The notes beneath the pieces are model-generated. The model saw only the letters and a program-made list of their open reading frames with translations. It was not told the origin of the DNA and did not search any database. The position numbers and the translations under genes were made by a program. From Phycisphaerae bacterium (lineage in GTDB: Bacteria > Planctomycetota > Phycisphaerae > UBA1845): a DNA stretch of 15,748 nt. The stretch is from positions 1 through 15,748 of the forward strand of contig BQJS01000109.1 of assembly GCA_021604825.1 (NCBI GenBank), given 5' to 3'. Every line of letters starts with the position of its first letter. Position 1 is the first letter of the stretch. This document shows positions 1 to 6,852 of this stretch, piece after piece.

Positions 1-201
1 TATTGAGGGTTACTGTCACGACCGTTTCGCGATGAACCCTGTCCCTTTTTATGTGCCATCAAACAACTCCAACCTGAGCCAAAGACTCCGGGCGAACATC
101 GAGATCACCCGCTGAGCCCCACAATTTAGCAATCTTTTGAAATCAATCAAATCCGGAGGCGATCCGGCCACGCCCAAGGGGGACTTTCGCGAAAAACCGC
201 C
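1..201. other. Intergenic, no gene seen at left edge
   Basis: The first 200 bases carry no convincing reading frame on either strand. They lie downstream of the minus-strand gene that ends at 202. No clear hairpin followed by a T run was found, so no terminator is called. Confidence 0.5.
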
Positions 202-852
202 CTACCGCATGATCCACTCGCGAAGGCGGCGAATTGGCGTGGAAGACGCCCGGGTTACTTCGTCACCGGGAATATCGTACGAGACCGCCAGCGTTTTCCG
301 AAGGGGGAAGAAACGCGGATTGTCGGATGATTCCGGCTTCTTGGGGTCAAAAGTGGGATTGATGGCCTTCGCGAACTCGCCGGACAGTCCCGCGATATAG
401 ACCGTCACACTGTCGGCTTTGGGGTCAAAATCGCGGAAGACCGCCACCGATGTCCGGGCGTGATCTTCGCCCTGCAGAAGCTTGCCGTGTACCCGGATCG
501 GATCCCTGAAGAACGGGTGGAGTCGACTGTACCGCTGTTTGAGGACGTCATACACGCTCGGGCTTACGGCTTCGCCGGCTGGTATCACCTGCAAAGTGGA
601 CGTCACCAGGTCAAACGTGGGGTAGAAATCGACGTCTTCGCCGGTGTTGTTGGTCACCGTATAGAGGACGAACCAGTATGGTGTCGGACTTTTGTCCCCT
701 GGAAGCGTCACGCTGACCCGCTCGAGGTCGTGGAATTCGATATCCAATTGCCAGCGGCGGGCGATCTTGCTTGCCTCGGGTGCGGCCAACGTTGCAGCAC
801 CGCAGACCAGCACTCCTGCCAGGCAAACCATTTGGGCGAGTCGGTTCTTCAT
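202..852 (-). CDS. Secreted protein of unknown function
   Basis: I do not recognise this 216-residue protein. The ATG at 852 is chosen; an in-frame TTG two codons upstream (858) is possible, and neither has a strong ribosome binding site. Residues 1 to about 24 form a signal peptide: MKNR, a hydrophobic stretch, then an Ala-rich end (ATLAAPEA). The mature part looks like a small beta-rich domain, with alternating stretches such as YWFVLYTVTNNTGEDVDFYP, which resemble proteins that discuss bonding of Ig-like or DUF-type periplasmic modules. It ends in a basic tail (RRLREWIMR). The gene stands alone on the minus strand, divergent from the PilZ gene across a 457-bp gap. Coding status is supported by the signal peptide and by the lack of stops. 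Export to the periplasm or cell surface is inferred; no catalytic motif is visible. Confidence 0.8.
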   Translation of the reverse strand: MKNRLAQMVCLAGVLVCGAATLAAPEASKIARRWQLDIEFHDLERVSVTLPGDKSPTPYWFVLYTVTNNTGEDVDFYPTFDLVTSTLQVIPAGEAVSPSVYDVLKQRYSRLHPFFRDPIRVHGKLLQGEDHARTSVAVFRDFDPKADSVTVYIAGLSGEFAKAINPTFDPKKPESSDNPRFFPLRKTLAVSYDIPGDEVTRASSTPIRRLREWIMR

Positions 853-1162
853 GGCCAATAAGTCTACTCAGACCCCCATGCGTGTCAACGAAATCACGCG
901 GCGGCCCTGCCTGGTTTCGGGCACGAACCGCCCTTCTCACATCAAGACCATCTCAGTCCGTCGGGCACACCGCAACCTTCACGCTGCAACGCGAATTATT
1001 CCGCCTCCCCTTTGAAATGGCCCTTCCCCGAGTCTCGTCCGATATGCGGCAATCCGCCTGCGTCACCGTTAGATTGACCCGACCGATCGGTTGGTCCATT
1101 GGCCACTCCCCCCGCTGATTTGGGACCTCGAATCGGGGTGCGTCCATTGCGAATCTCGCATT

Positions 1163-1183
1163 AAGTGCCACCAAGTGGCATTT
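1163..1183. repeat. Short perfect inverted repeat (hairpin)
   Basis: TGCCAC (1166-1171), a 3-nt loop CAA, then GTGGCA (1175-1180). The stem extends by A-T and G-U pairs on both sides and is followed by four Ts. It could be a weak plus-strand terminator or a dimeric operator upstream of the PilZ gene. The T run is too short to decide. Confidence 0.35.
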
Positions 1184-1293
1184 TCAAAAAACCTCAATTC
1201 CTTGGAAAGGTCGAAAGCGGCTCGCTCACAATAGTCCCAACAGATGGGCGTTGTGAATGTTGGTGATCGTCACCGCATCGCAAATGAGGGGAA

Positions 1294-1305
1294 GAGAGGG
1301 AGAGG
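1294..1305 (+). promoter_or_regulatory. Ribosome binding site deciding the PilZ start
   Basis: A purine-rich GAGAGGGAGAGG tract ends 4 nt before the ATG at 1310. The alternative in-frame ATG at 1244 has no comparable tract, so 1310 is preferred. Confidence 0.55.
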
Positions 1306-1309
1306 CATC

Positions 1310-1699
1310 ATGTTCTGCACATCACGCAAACTGGCAACATCAACGGTCGTCGAGGGATGGGTCAAGGACGCACGTCGCGAAGGCACCACCGATAACTACA
1401 AAGGCAAACGCGTGCACGAACGTACGACCTGGAATGCATCGTTGGCCGTGCGAATCTTGACCGGTCCTGACAAAGGCTCCGTGATCATGGTCAAAGCCCG
1501 TGACGTATCACTTGGCGGTGCCGGTTTCATCTCCCGTCAAAAAATCGATCATCACACCCGTCTGGAAATCTGCGCTGGCAACAACGCCCGAAGCGTTATC
1601 GGCCGCGTCGTCCACACGACCAACACGCTCGGTGGCCAAATCGTCGGCGTCGAGTTTGAAACCAAAGCACCTCTCTCCACGCGCCGCCTCGCCGGATAG
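1310..1699 (+). CDS. PilZ domain protein (c-di-GMP receptor)
   Basis: A 129-residue single-domain PilZ protein. Both halves of the c-di-GMP signature are present: RVHER (RxxxR) at residues 34-38 and DVSLGG (DxSxxG) at 65-70, separated by the expected first beta strand. The rest (VIGRVVHTT, GGQIVGVEFE) matches the beta-barrel strands of the family. Known family members bind cyclic di-GMP and relay it to motility, adhesion or exopolysaccharide machinery. The intact motif suggests real binding here. No signal peptide or membrane segment is visible, so it is probably cytoplasmic. Start at 1310 rather than 1244 rests on the ribosome binding site. No partner gene lies in the same transcript; the next gene is 640 bp away. 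The output is unknown. The TadG-like protein downstream is a possible but unproven functional neighbour. Confidence 0.9.
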   Translation: MFCTSRKLATSTVVEGWVKDARREGTTDNYKGKRVHERTTWNASLAVRILTGPDKGSVIMVKARDVSLGGAGFISRQKIDHHTRLEICAGNNARSVIGRVVHTTNTLGGQIVGVEFETKAPLSTRRLAG

Positions 1700-1863
1700 T
1701 CACCAATCGCCTGATTCGATTGCTCGATTCAATGGGCATCGCCCAATCCCCAGCCATGGCGCTTAAGGAAGCCATGAGCGTTCCCCCAGTTCAAACTCTC
1801 CAACCGTTCAAACCGTCACGTTCAGATCGCCCCGTATTCCTGCGCGCAGATATCTAATTCATC

Positions 1864-1891
1864 CGCGCATTAACATATATCCTTATGCGCG
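1864..1891. repeat. Inverted repeat with AT-rich centre
   Basis: CGCGCAT (1864-1870) and ATGCGCG (1885-1891) are perfect inverted copies flanking a 14-nt AT-rich centre. It is possibly an operator or promoter-proximal structure. There is no T run, so it is not a terminator. Confidence 0.35.
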
Positions 1892-2276
1892 CTTCTCGGT
1901 TGTAGACTTGCGTTCATTTCCCCTGCGATTATGAGACACTGCGCACGAGTGCTCGAAAAAAACGTGCGGGCACCGGAACGTCCGACTCCCGAACTTGGAT
2001 TCGATCTGCTCCATTGACCCATGGGATTACCACGTGCTTGGCGTCGGACCCATAACTCGAATGACCGCACCCGATACCCCGAGGACGGGGAATTAAGCGT
2101 GACCACTCACAAATCTAACAGACAGTGAAAATGACCCGCCGCTAGACCCCGTCGGTTCCCCCATAATTATCATGTTCGACCACACTTTACGTTCGAGACT
2201 TCTCACCTTGCACGTCTCTAATCTGCAATTGTAGTTTTCAGCTGAGATGGTGTGTCGTTCTGCAACGTCTCGTGTG

Positions 2277-2295
2277 CCGACGCCGGACGCGTCGG
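2277..2295 (+). promoter_or_regulatory. Hairpin in the 5' leader of the TadG-like gene
   Basis: CCGACGC (2277-2283), loop CGGAC, GCGTCGG (2289-2295): a perfect GC-rich 7-bp stem about 43 nt before the start codon and 27 nt before the ribosome binding site. It could stabilise the messenger or tune translation. The role is inferred. Confidence 0.35.
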
Positions 2296-2322
2296 TGATG
2301 AGAGGCAGAACGAAGAGGCGGT

Positions 2323-2330
2323 GGGGAGGA
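2323..2330 (+). promoter_or_regulatory. Strong ribosome binding site for the TadG-like gene
   Basis: GGGGAGGA lies 8 nt before the ATG at 2339. It selects this start over a GTG at 2252, which would add 29 residues ahead of a typical TadG N terminus. Confidence 0.7.
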
Positions 2331-2338
2331 AAGAGGCT

Positions 2339-4192
2339 ATGTTGAAGAACGCGAACGGATTCAGAACAGTTCAACGACGTCGGGGTGCGGTGGCGGTGCA
2401 GGTTGCCGTCGCTTCAACGGCGATCATTGGCTTTGCCGCGCTGACGATTGACGTCGGGGTGGTCTACAACGCCAAGACCGACCTCCAACGAACGGCAGAT
2501 GCGGCTGCTTTGGCTGCATCGTCGAAGTTGGCATCGTACGACGAAGGCGATCCCATTGCGCTCGCCCGGGCTGAAGCAATCCGCATCGCCGAAGCCAACA
2601 GTGTTCTGTCTGAGCAAGTTTCACTCTCGACCGCCGACATCGAATTCGGGCGGGCTGTTATGAGCGACTTGAATGGCGGGTACGATTTTCAGCCAACGCT
2701 GGAGTTTCCGGACGCAGTGCGCGTCGTCGTGCGAAAGACTTCCGGAAGTGCGAACGGTGCCCTACCCCTCTACTTCGCCCGCATCTTTGGCAAGCAGACC
2801 ACTAACGTTGAAGCCGAAGCCATTGCCATGATGGTCCCGCGGGACATCGCCATCGTCGCGGATCTTTCGGCATCGCACAACGACGACAGCGAACTCAAGA
2901 ACTTCAAGAATACGGACATCAACTTGTTTGACGTCTGGGAGGCGCTTCCGATTTCACGCGGCACCTGGGGTATCGGTGATGGTGTCAATCCGTATGCAGT
3001 CGGCGATCCGGGCAACCCACCACCCCCTCCGGGCTATTTTCCTGGCGATCCGGGCAACGGTGGAACCGATCCGGGCGTCCTTGGAACTGGAGAGGTGGCT
3101 GGTCCGACGTTCGGGTTGATGTACTACTGGGGCGACTCGATCTCGCAAACTTATGAACCATCGACGGATCCTTCGCTTCGTTACTACAAGAAGAGTTCGA
3201 ATTGGAACAATGCCGATTTGGAAGACTGGTATGAAGATGCCGGATACACCGACGACGAAATCGATGCGCTGATGTCCAATGACTATGACGGGAACGGCGC
3301 GTGGGAAGAACGCGTGGCCGTCGCCCTTGGGCTGGCTCGATGGGATAGCGGCATGAACAACGGTCTGTGGGAAGACATCCCCGCAGGCGAGCGTAAAAGC
3401 GGAAACGGAAACGGATTCGTCGGCAGCGGTGAGCTAACTTGGTTGGTGGACTACCCGTTCGAGCAAGGGTCGTGGATCGACTACATCAAGTTCACTGGTA
3501 AGTCGTCCAGCGGTGCTGCTAAGGCGGACTCCGACTTCCGTTATAGATTCGGGCTCAAAACGTTTACGAACTACCTTCTCGAATCGCGCGAGTCGCACGC
3601 CGAAACGTCCGATCTCGCGGACGTTCCGACGCAACCAATGCAAGCGGTGAAGGACGCTGTGACGCACATGGCCGACCTGATCGAAACGCTTGATACCGAC
3701 GACCGCTTGTCGTTGGAAATCTACGGCCAGACGGCCCGCCACGAAATCGACCTGACCGACGATTACGAGTCGGTTAAGAATCGCTTAAATGCCATGCAAG
3801 CCGGTCACTATGACGCATGGACGAATATGGGCGGAGGCATCACTCGGGCGATCGAAGAACTCACGAGTCAGCGAGCTCGCCCGACCGCCCGAAAGGTCAT
3901 GATCCTTCTGACGGACGGAAAGGCCAATGTAGCGGCGAACGGCAGTACGGGCGACTACACCAATGGGCCCGTCTACGCGAGAGACCAAGCTGAAGTCGCC
4001 GCGGCGCAAGGGATCCGAATCTTCGCGGTCAGTGTCGGTTCGGACTCCGACTCGGGGTTGATGGAGCAGATCGCAGAAATCGGCAGGGGTGAACACTTCC
4101 ACGCCGAGGGTTCAATCGATGCTTACAGCGTGCAACTCGAAGCCATCTTCAAGAAGCTCGGAGGCACGCGTCCGGTTGAATTGATCAAATAG
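2339..4192 (+). CDS. TadE/TadG-like membrane protein with split vWA domain
   Basis: A 617-residue protein. Residues 13-40 (RRRGAVAVQ followed by a hydrophobic helix) and the stretch around 48-62 (DLQRTADAAALAAS) are the hallmark N terminus of TadE/TadG-like pilus-assembly proteins: one membrane anchor with the bulk outside. A von Willebrand A fold follows. Its metal-site residues are DLSAS (175-179), Thr495 (WTNMGGG) and Asp526 (LLTDGKANV). Between the first motif and the expected next helix (from about 434) sits an insert of roughly 250 residues, with a Pro/Gly-rich stretch, an EF-hand-like DYDGNGAWEE (315-324) and aromatic-rich segments. vWA domains bind protein ligands through a metal ion, so an adhesion or assembly role is likely. 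No other tad genes (ATPase, prepilin) are in the window. A terminator follows directly, so it is transcribed alone. Confidence 0.88.
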   Translation: MLKNANGFRTVQRRRGAVAVQVAVASTAIIGFAALTIDVGVVYNAKTDLQRTADAAALAASSKLASYDEGDPIALARAEAIRIAEANSVLSEQVSLSTADIEFGRAVMSDLNGGYDFQPTLEFPDAVRVVVRKTSGSANGALPLYFARIFGKQTTNVEAEAIAMMVPRDIAIVADLSASHNDDSELKNFKNTDINLFDVWEALPISRGTWGIGDGVNPYAVGDPGNPPPPPGYFPGDPGNGGTDPGVLGTGEVAGPTFGLMYYWGDSISQTYEPSTDPSLRYYKKSSNWNNADLEDWYEDAGYTDDEIDALMSNDYDGNGAWEERVAVALGLARWDSGMNNGLWEDIPAGERKSGNGNGFVGSGELTWLVDYPFEQGSWIDYIKFTGKSSSGAAKADSDFRYRFGLKTFTNYLLESRESHAETSDLADVPTQPMQAVKDAVTHMADLIETLDTDDRLSLEIYGQTARHEIDLTDDYESVKNRLNAMQAGHYDAWTNMGGGITRAIEELTSQRARPTARKVMILLTDGKANVAANGSTGDYTNGPVYARDQAEVAAAQGIRIFAVSVGSDSDSGLMEQIAEIGRGEHFHAEGSIDAYSVQLEAIFKKLGGTRPVELIK

Positions 4193-4229
4193 TTCGCCAA
4201 CGAAGAACCAAGATCAAAACACCATCGCC

Positions 4230-4268
4230 CACCCCGTGGCTCGCGAAAGCGGCTGCGGGGTGTTTTTT
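4230..4268 (+). terminator. Intrinsic terminator of the TadG-like gene
   Basis: CACCCCG (4230-4236) pairs perfectly with CGGGGTG (4256-4262), with an inner CGC-GAAA-GCG mini-stem, followed by six Ts (4263-4268). It lies 38 bp after the stop codon. This is a textbook rho-independent terminator. Confidence 0.9.
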
Positions 4269-4311
4269 GTTAATGCTGACTCGATGGATTTCAACGTCGT
4301 TTCCTGACCTT

Positions 4312-4368
4312 CATTCGAAAAATTTCAAATCCGGCCCAAGAAATCCGCCGCTCGCTCGTAACATGGAT
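4312..4368 (+). promoter_or_regulatory. Promoter-like block, copy A (shared with ECF gene)
   Basis: Aligned without gaps, this block matches 6764-6820. The core at 4334-4366 is identical to 6786-6818 at 31 of 33 positions. Both copies have an A-rich tract about 17 nt before the core and end in a -10-like element (TAACAT at 4359-4364 here). The arrangement suggests a promoter read by a dedicated sigma factor. I cannot assign exact -35 and -10 elements. No gene starts close downstream; the next one is at 5051. Confidence 0.55.
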
Positions 4369-4560
4369 AGGTCTGACCGGCTTAGATCCGTGCTCTTGCA
4401 AAACTTACGCAATCTGGAAAATCCGCCCCCTACCCCTTTATCCTATTACTCCACCCTAGCCTTGAGCCACAAAGCTGACGACTGACTGCCGCCCAGCCAT
4501 ACTTTTGCGCCACTGGAACATGGCCCACAGCCATAAATTCACAGGACATCCATTGCAACT

Positions 4561-4583
4561 GGTTAACTACTGACTCGTTAACC
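4561..4583. repeat. Inverted repeat GGTTAAC / GTTAACC
   Basis: Perfect 7-bp arms (4561-4567 and 4577-4583) around a 9-nt centre, followed by a related half-site (TTTAACTAACC). It could bind a dimeric regulator. No T run follows. Confidence 0.3.
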
Positions 4584-4756
4584 CTTTAACTAACCCGGCC
4601 ACAGTCACTCTTATCCATTACTACGCCCATCTTTTTCGGATATACAGAGTATGGAACTTACTCAGTCTTTGTAGTAATCTCTTTTCGCCCCATCACTCAT
4701 GCAATCGTAGTTGCACCGAATGGCCGAGGGACATTTCAAAAGACATTGCTGGACTC

Positions 4757-4786
4757 TGGACATTCTTATCGATTATACACTATGAT
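4757..4786 (+). promoter_or_regulatory. Sigma-70-like promoter for the lipoprotein unit
   Basis: TGGACA (4757-4762) and TATGAT (4781-4786) with an 18-nt spacer each match the consensus hexamers at five of six positions. Transcription would start near 4793, giving a leader of about 255 nt before the gene at 5051. Confidence 0.45.
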
Positions 4787-4800
4787 CGCGGGCCACATTT

Positions 4801-4832
4801 AAGCAGGCAAAACTCATCGGGCGTGCCTGTTT
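4801..4832 (+). promoter_or_regulatory. Leader hairpin with following pyrimidine tract
   Basis: AAGCAGGCA (4801-4809) pairs with TGCCTGTTT (4824-4832) through nine pairs including one G-U, with a 14-nt loop, followed by GCTTTTCC. It sits at the predicted 5' end of the leader. It could be a weak attenuator or a stability element; the role is inferred. Confidence 0.3.
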
Positions 4833-5050
4833 GCTTTTCCAGGAACCAAATGCCATTTGTCCAAGAACGATGAATTAAACGACGGCGGACGGCAAGGGTT
4901 CCAATACTAAGTGTTGGCAAGCGCGTTTTCATATTGTGAATGATCCGTTTTACTATTGAGACCGGTATTTCATTCAATGAGTTCTTCCGATCCAAGAATA
5001 CTGACTCTCCAATCCTCGGACACTTTGGTCTTTGCTAAAGGAGTTTTTCC

Positions 5051-6268
5051 ATGACTCGATTTGGTTTCACGAGCGCCTGCGCTCTTTTCATGACCGCAGG
5101 TATGGGATGCGTGGGCGACACGCTTACCATGGAGCAGGATCACGTCAGACAACATCTGCTAAAGCTGCATGACGAGCAGATAATGGACAACCTGATACGC
5201 GTCTATAATTTCGAGCCGATCTTGCAGCTTGAATACAAAGACATGACCGGAACTGTAACAGACACCGGTACCTTGTCGGCAGGAGCATCACAAACCGACA
5301 CATCAGGCGCCATCACCAACATGTTCAACTACGGTGTCGAAGGCTCACGCAAGAACCAGTTAACGATCACAGGAACACCCGTCAACGACACGGCGTCTAC
5401 GTCTGAGATCGGTTCATACACGGTAACTTTGGCGGAGGAATTCGAAGGCTCAAATCCTCGGCAAAAGGTACAAATTTCAAGAAAGAACTTCAGCTTTTCG
5501 CCAGGCATCTACCAAAAATACGTCGAATTCGTGTGGTGTACAAAAGAATCGGAGTTGGACAAAGCGACGAAAGCGCTAAAGGAGGCGCGGGAATCACTAG
5601 AGGAGAATCGGGAGAGCATCAATAAACTAATAAGAGAGAGAGATGGTCTACGGAAGAAGAAGAGTGATAGGATTAGCAAGATATTGCAATCGAACCCCAA
5701 TGAAGCAAATTGGACCAATTCAAATGACTCCGAGATTCGACCGCTAAACGTGAAAATCGAATTGAAATCGGCTGAACTCGCGGCGAAGCAGGATGTGTCG
5801 CGAATGACGCAAAGCTTGATCGTACAACTGATTGATACGAGAAATCTTGAGATTGATCTCCTGAAGTCGAAACCCTTGTCTCGCGAGTTTTGTTACGAGT
5901 GCGATTGTTCGGATGCGCTCAAGCCGGATTGTGGGATTTGCGAACGGGCTTCATTACCACAATGTGGGACAACGAAGGCAACGTCCTGCGAACTGCCCAA
6001 GTGCGACTCATTAGAAGTCTGTCATACCCCCAAGGCAACCTGTCGGCTGATTCGGCTGGGAGACAGCAAGCCTTCTCGGTCGGAGGCTCTGAAATATCAC
6101 AAGATCGGGGAGATGAACGGGGTTTGGTATGGCATCCCCAAAAAGTTCGCCGTTGACTATTTCAAGCTAGCCACGTCTGTGATGGTCCGTGGAAGTGTCA
6201 ACGCCGCGAAGGGAGAAGATTCAGTCGGTGCAGACGTACGCCTATTCCGATTGAATCAACAGCAGTGA
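5051..6268 (+). CDS. Large cysteine-rich coiled-coil lipoprotein, unknown function
   Basis: A 405-residue protein I cannot name. AAAGGAG at 5037-5043 supports the ATG at 5051. The N terminus (MTRFGFTSACALFMTAGMGC) looks like a lipoprotein signal with Cys20 as the lipidation site, though the lipobox is weak. Residues 28-80 (HLLKLHDEQIMDNLIRVYNF...) form a helical block followed by a beta-rich stretch. About 165-275 is a highly charged coiled coil. Residues 281-331 are a compact Cys-rich module with ten cysteines (C281, 284, 286, 294, 297, 305, 313, 318, 324, 331), which suggests disulphides or metal binding outside the cytoplasm. The C terminus has a conserved-looking YHKIGEMNGVWYGIP segment. 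Codon use, with many AGA and AAA codons, differs from neighbours. A small lipoprotein gene follows after 49 bp, so the two probably share a transcript. Confidence 0.8.
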   Translation: MTRFGFTSACALFMTAGMGCVGDTLTMEQDHVRQHLLKLHDEQIMDNLIRVYNFEPILQLEYKDMTGTVTDTGTLSAGASQTDTSGAITNMFNYGVEGSRKNQLTITGTPVNDTASTSEIGSYTVTLAEEFEGSNPRQKVQISRKNFSFSPGIYQKYVEFVWCTKESELDKATKALKEARESLEENRESINKLIRERDGLRKKKSDRISKILQSNPNEANWTNSNDSEIRPLNVKIELKSAELAAKQDVSRMTQSLIVQLIDTRNLEIDLLKSKPLSREFCYECDCSDALKPDCGICERASLPQCGTTKATSCELPKCDSLEVCHTPKATCRLIRLGDSKPSRSEALKYHKIGEMNGVWYGIPKKFAVDYFKLATSVMVRGSVNAAKGEDSVGADVRLFRLNQQQ

Positions 6269-6317
6269 TATCGAAACAGATCACATTGATGGAATTCTCA
6301 AAAAAGGACTTTCTGCA

Positions 6318-6563
6318 ATGACCAAAATAAAAAATCAAGGGAAGCACTTGGTTCTGGCTTGTGTCTTGTTGTTGGTAACGTGCGGATGCGACATCAAGCC
6401 GCAAGCGATTCTTCAGGATGCGTTGGCCGCAGGGTTCAACAAGCTTCTTGAAACGATTGGGATGGCCGCAGCGGAAACAATTCAGTTTGGCGAAGAAGAA
6501 GAAATGGAACCCGACCCCGACATGGTCGAGGTGTCCGGATCGATAACAGTCCTTGATCCGTAG
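6318..6563 (+). CDS. Small lipoprotein, unknown function
   Basis: An 81-residue protein with a basic N terminus (MTKIKNQGKH), a hydrophobic helix (LVLACVLLLVT) and CGCD, where Cys24 (or Cys22) would be lipidated. The mature part of under 60 residues has an amphipathic helix (AILQDALAAGFNKLLETIGM) and an acidic tail (GEEEEMEPDPDM). AAAAGGA upstream of the ATG serves as ribosome binding site. It lies 49 bp behind the larger Cys-rich lipoprotein gene on the same strand, with no terminator between, so co-transcription and a shared role at the envelope are likely. No family name can be given. It might be an accessory subunit of the larger lipoprotein (inference). Confidence 0.72.
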   Translation: MTKIKNQGKHLVLACVLLLVTCGCDIKPQAILQDALAAGFNKLLETIGMAAAETIQFGEEEEMEPDPDMVEVSGSITVLDP

Positions 6564-6852
6564 ACGCAAACCCGTATTTCGGTTTAACGTAAATTGGCGC
6601 GCGGCAGCCCTGGATCTTCTGATTCTATCGGAGGCTTGGGCATTGCCGTGCGCCATTTGTTTGTTGTAGCAGCTACTTGTGAGAGCGATATCCGTATGGC
6701 GTACGAATCACCGCGGCTCGCTCACCATCATCTCCCCTGCCTTTTTCTGCCCAGATCGAGCCCCTTCTGAAAAAAATCCAGTTGAGCCCAAGAAATCCGC
6801 CGCCCGCTCGTAATATGGGTGAAGCTGTTGCGATTGGATCGGAGCTTCCTTG
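6564..6852. other. Intergenic region upstream of the ECF gene
   Basis: About 290 bp. The right half contains the promoter-like block at 6764-6820. The left half holds no gene and no clear terminator for the lipoprotein unit; a short imperfect repeat AAACC...GGTTT lies near 6568-6586. Confidence 0.5.
6764..6820 (+). promoter_or_regulatory. Promoter-like block, copy B, of the ECF operon
   Basis: Placed 33 bp before the ECF start codon, this is the expected promoter position. It has an A-rich tract (6770-6776), the core 6786-6818 that matches copy A at 31 of 33 bases, and a -10-like TAATAT at 6811-6816. ECF factors commonly activate their own promoter, and recurrence of the block nearby supports a sigma-specific promoter. 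Autoregulation is inferred. Confidence 0.6.

Larger units (their letters stand above)
853..1309. other. Divergent intergenic region upstream of PilZ gene
   Basis: This 457-bp gap separates two divergent genes and should hold both promoters. I could not place either one with confidence. The only clear structure is the short inverted repeat at 1163-1183. Small open frames here lack ribosome binding sites and recognisable protein features. Confidence 0.5.
1700..2338. other. Long gene-free leader upstream of the TadG-like gene
   Basis: About 640 bp with no convincing gene. It holds several short inverted repeats: TGGGC-ATC-GCCCA at 1733-1745, CATGGC/GCCATG at 1755-1776, the palindrome CTGCGCGCAG near 1839-1848, the 7-bp repeat at 1864-1891 and the hairpin at 2277-2295. 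No strong promoter hexamer pair was identified. The first two repeats may belong to the 3' end of the PilZ transcript. Confidence 0.5.
4269..5050. other. Gene-free, AT-richer region before the lipoprotein genes
   Basis: About 780 bp without a convincing gene, visibly more AT-rich than the flanking coding DNA. It contains the promoter-like block shared with the ECF gene (4312-4368), an inverted repeat GGTTAAC/GTTAACC (4561-4583), a sigma-70-like promoter (4757-4786) and a hairpin (4801-4832). A 40-codon frame beginning at the ATG of 4363 overlaps the promoter-like block, lacks a ribosome binding site and is not called. A non-coding transcript from 4370 onward is possible but unproven. Confidence 0.5.

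Noticed and set aside
460..940. Several overlapping frames opposite or alongside the secreted protein gene
   Set aside because: Only the minus-strand frame 202-852 has a signal peptide and balanced composition; the others are Arg/Pro-rich or His-rich shadows.
1163..1184. Intrinsic terminator upstream of the PilZ gene
   Set aside because: The stem is only 6 bp with a 3-nt loop and four Ts, and no plus-strand gene ends before it, so it is listed only as an inverted repeat.
4267..4485. 72-codon plus-strand frame, or a 40-codon version from the ATG at 4363
   Set aside because: The first starts in the terminator T run, the second at the -10-like element of the promoter block. Neither has a ribosome binding site or recognisable protein features.
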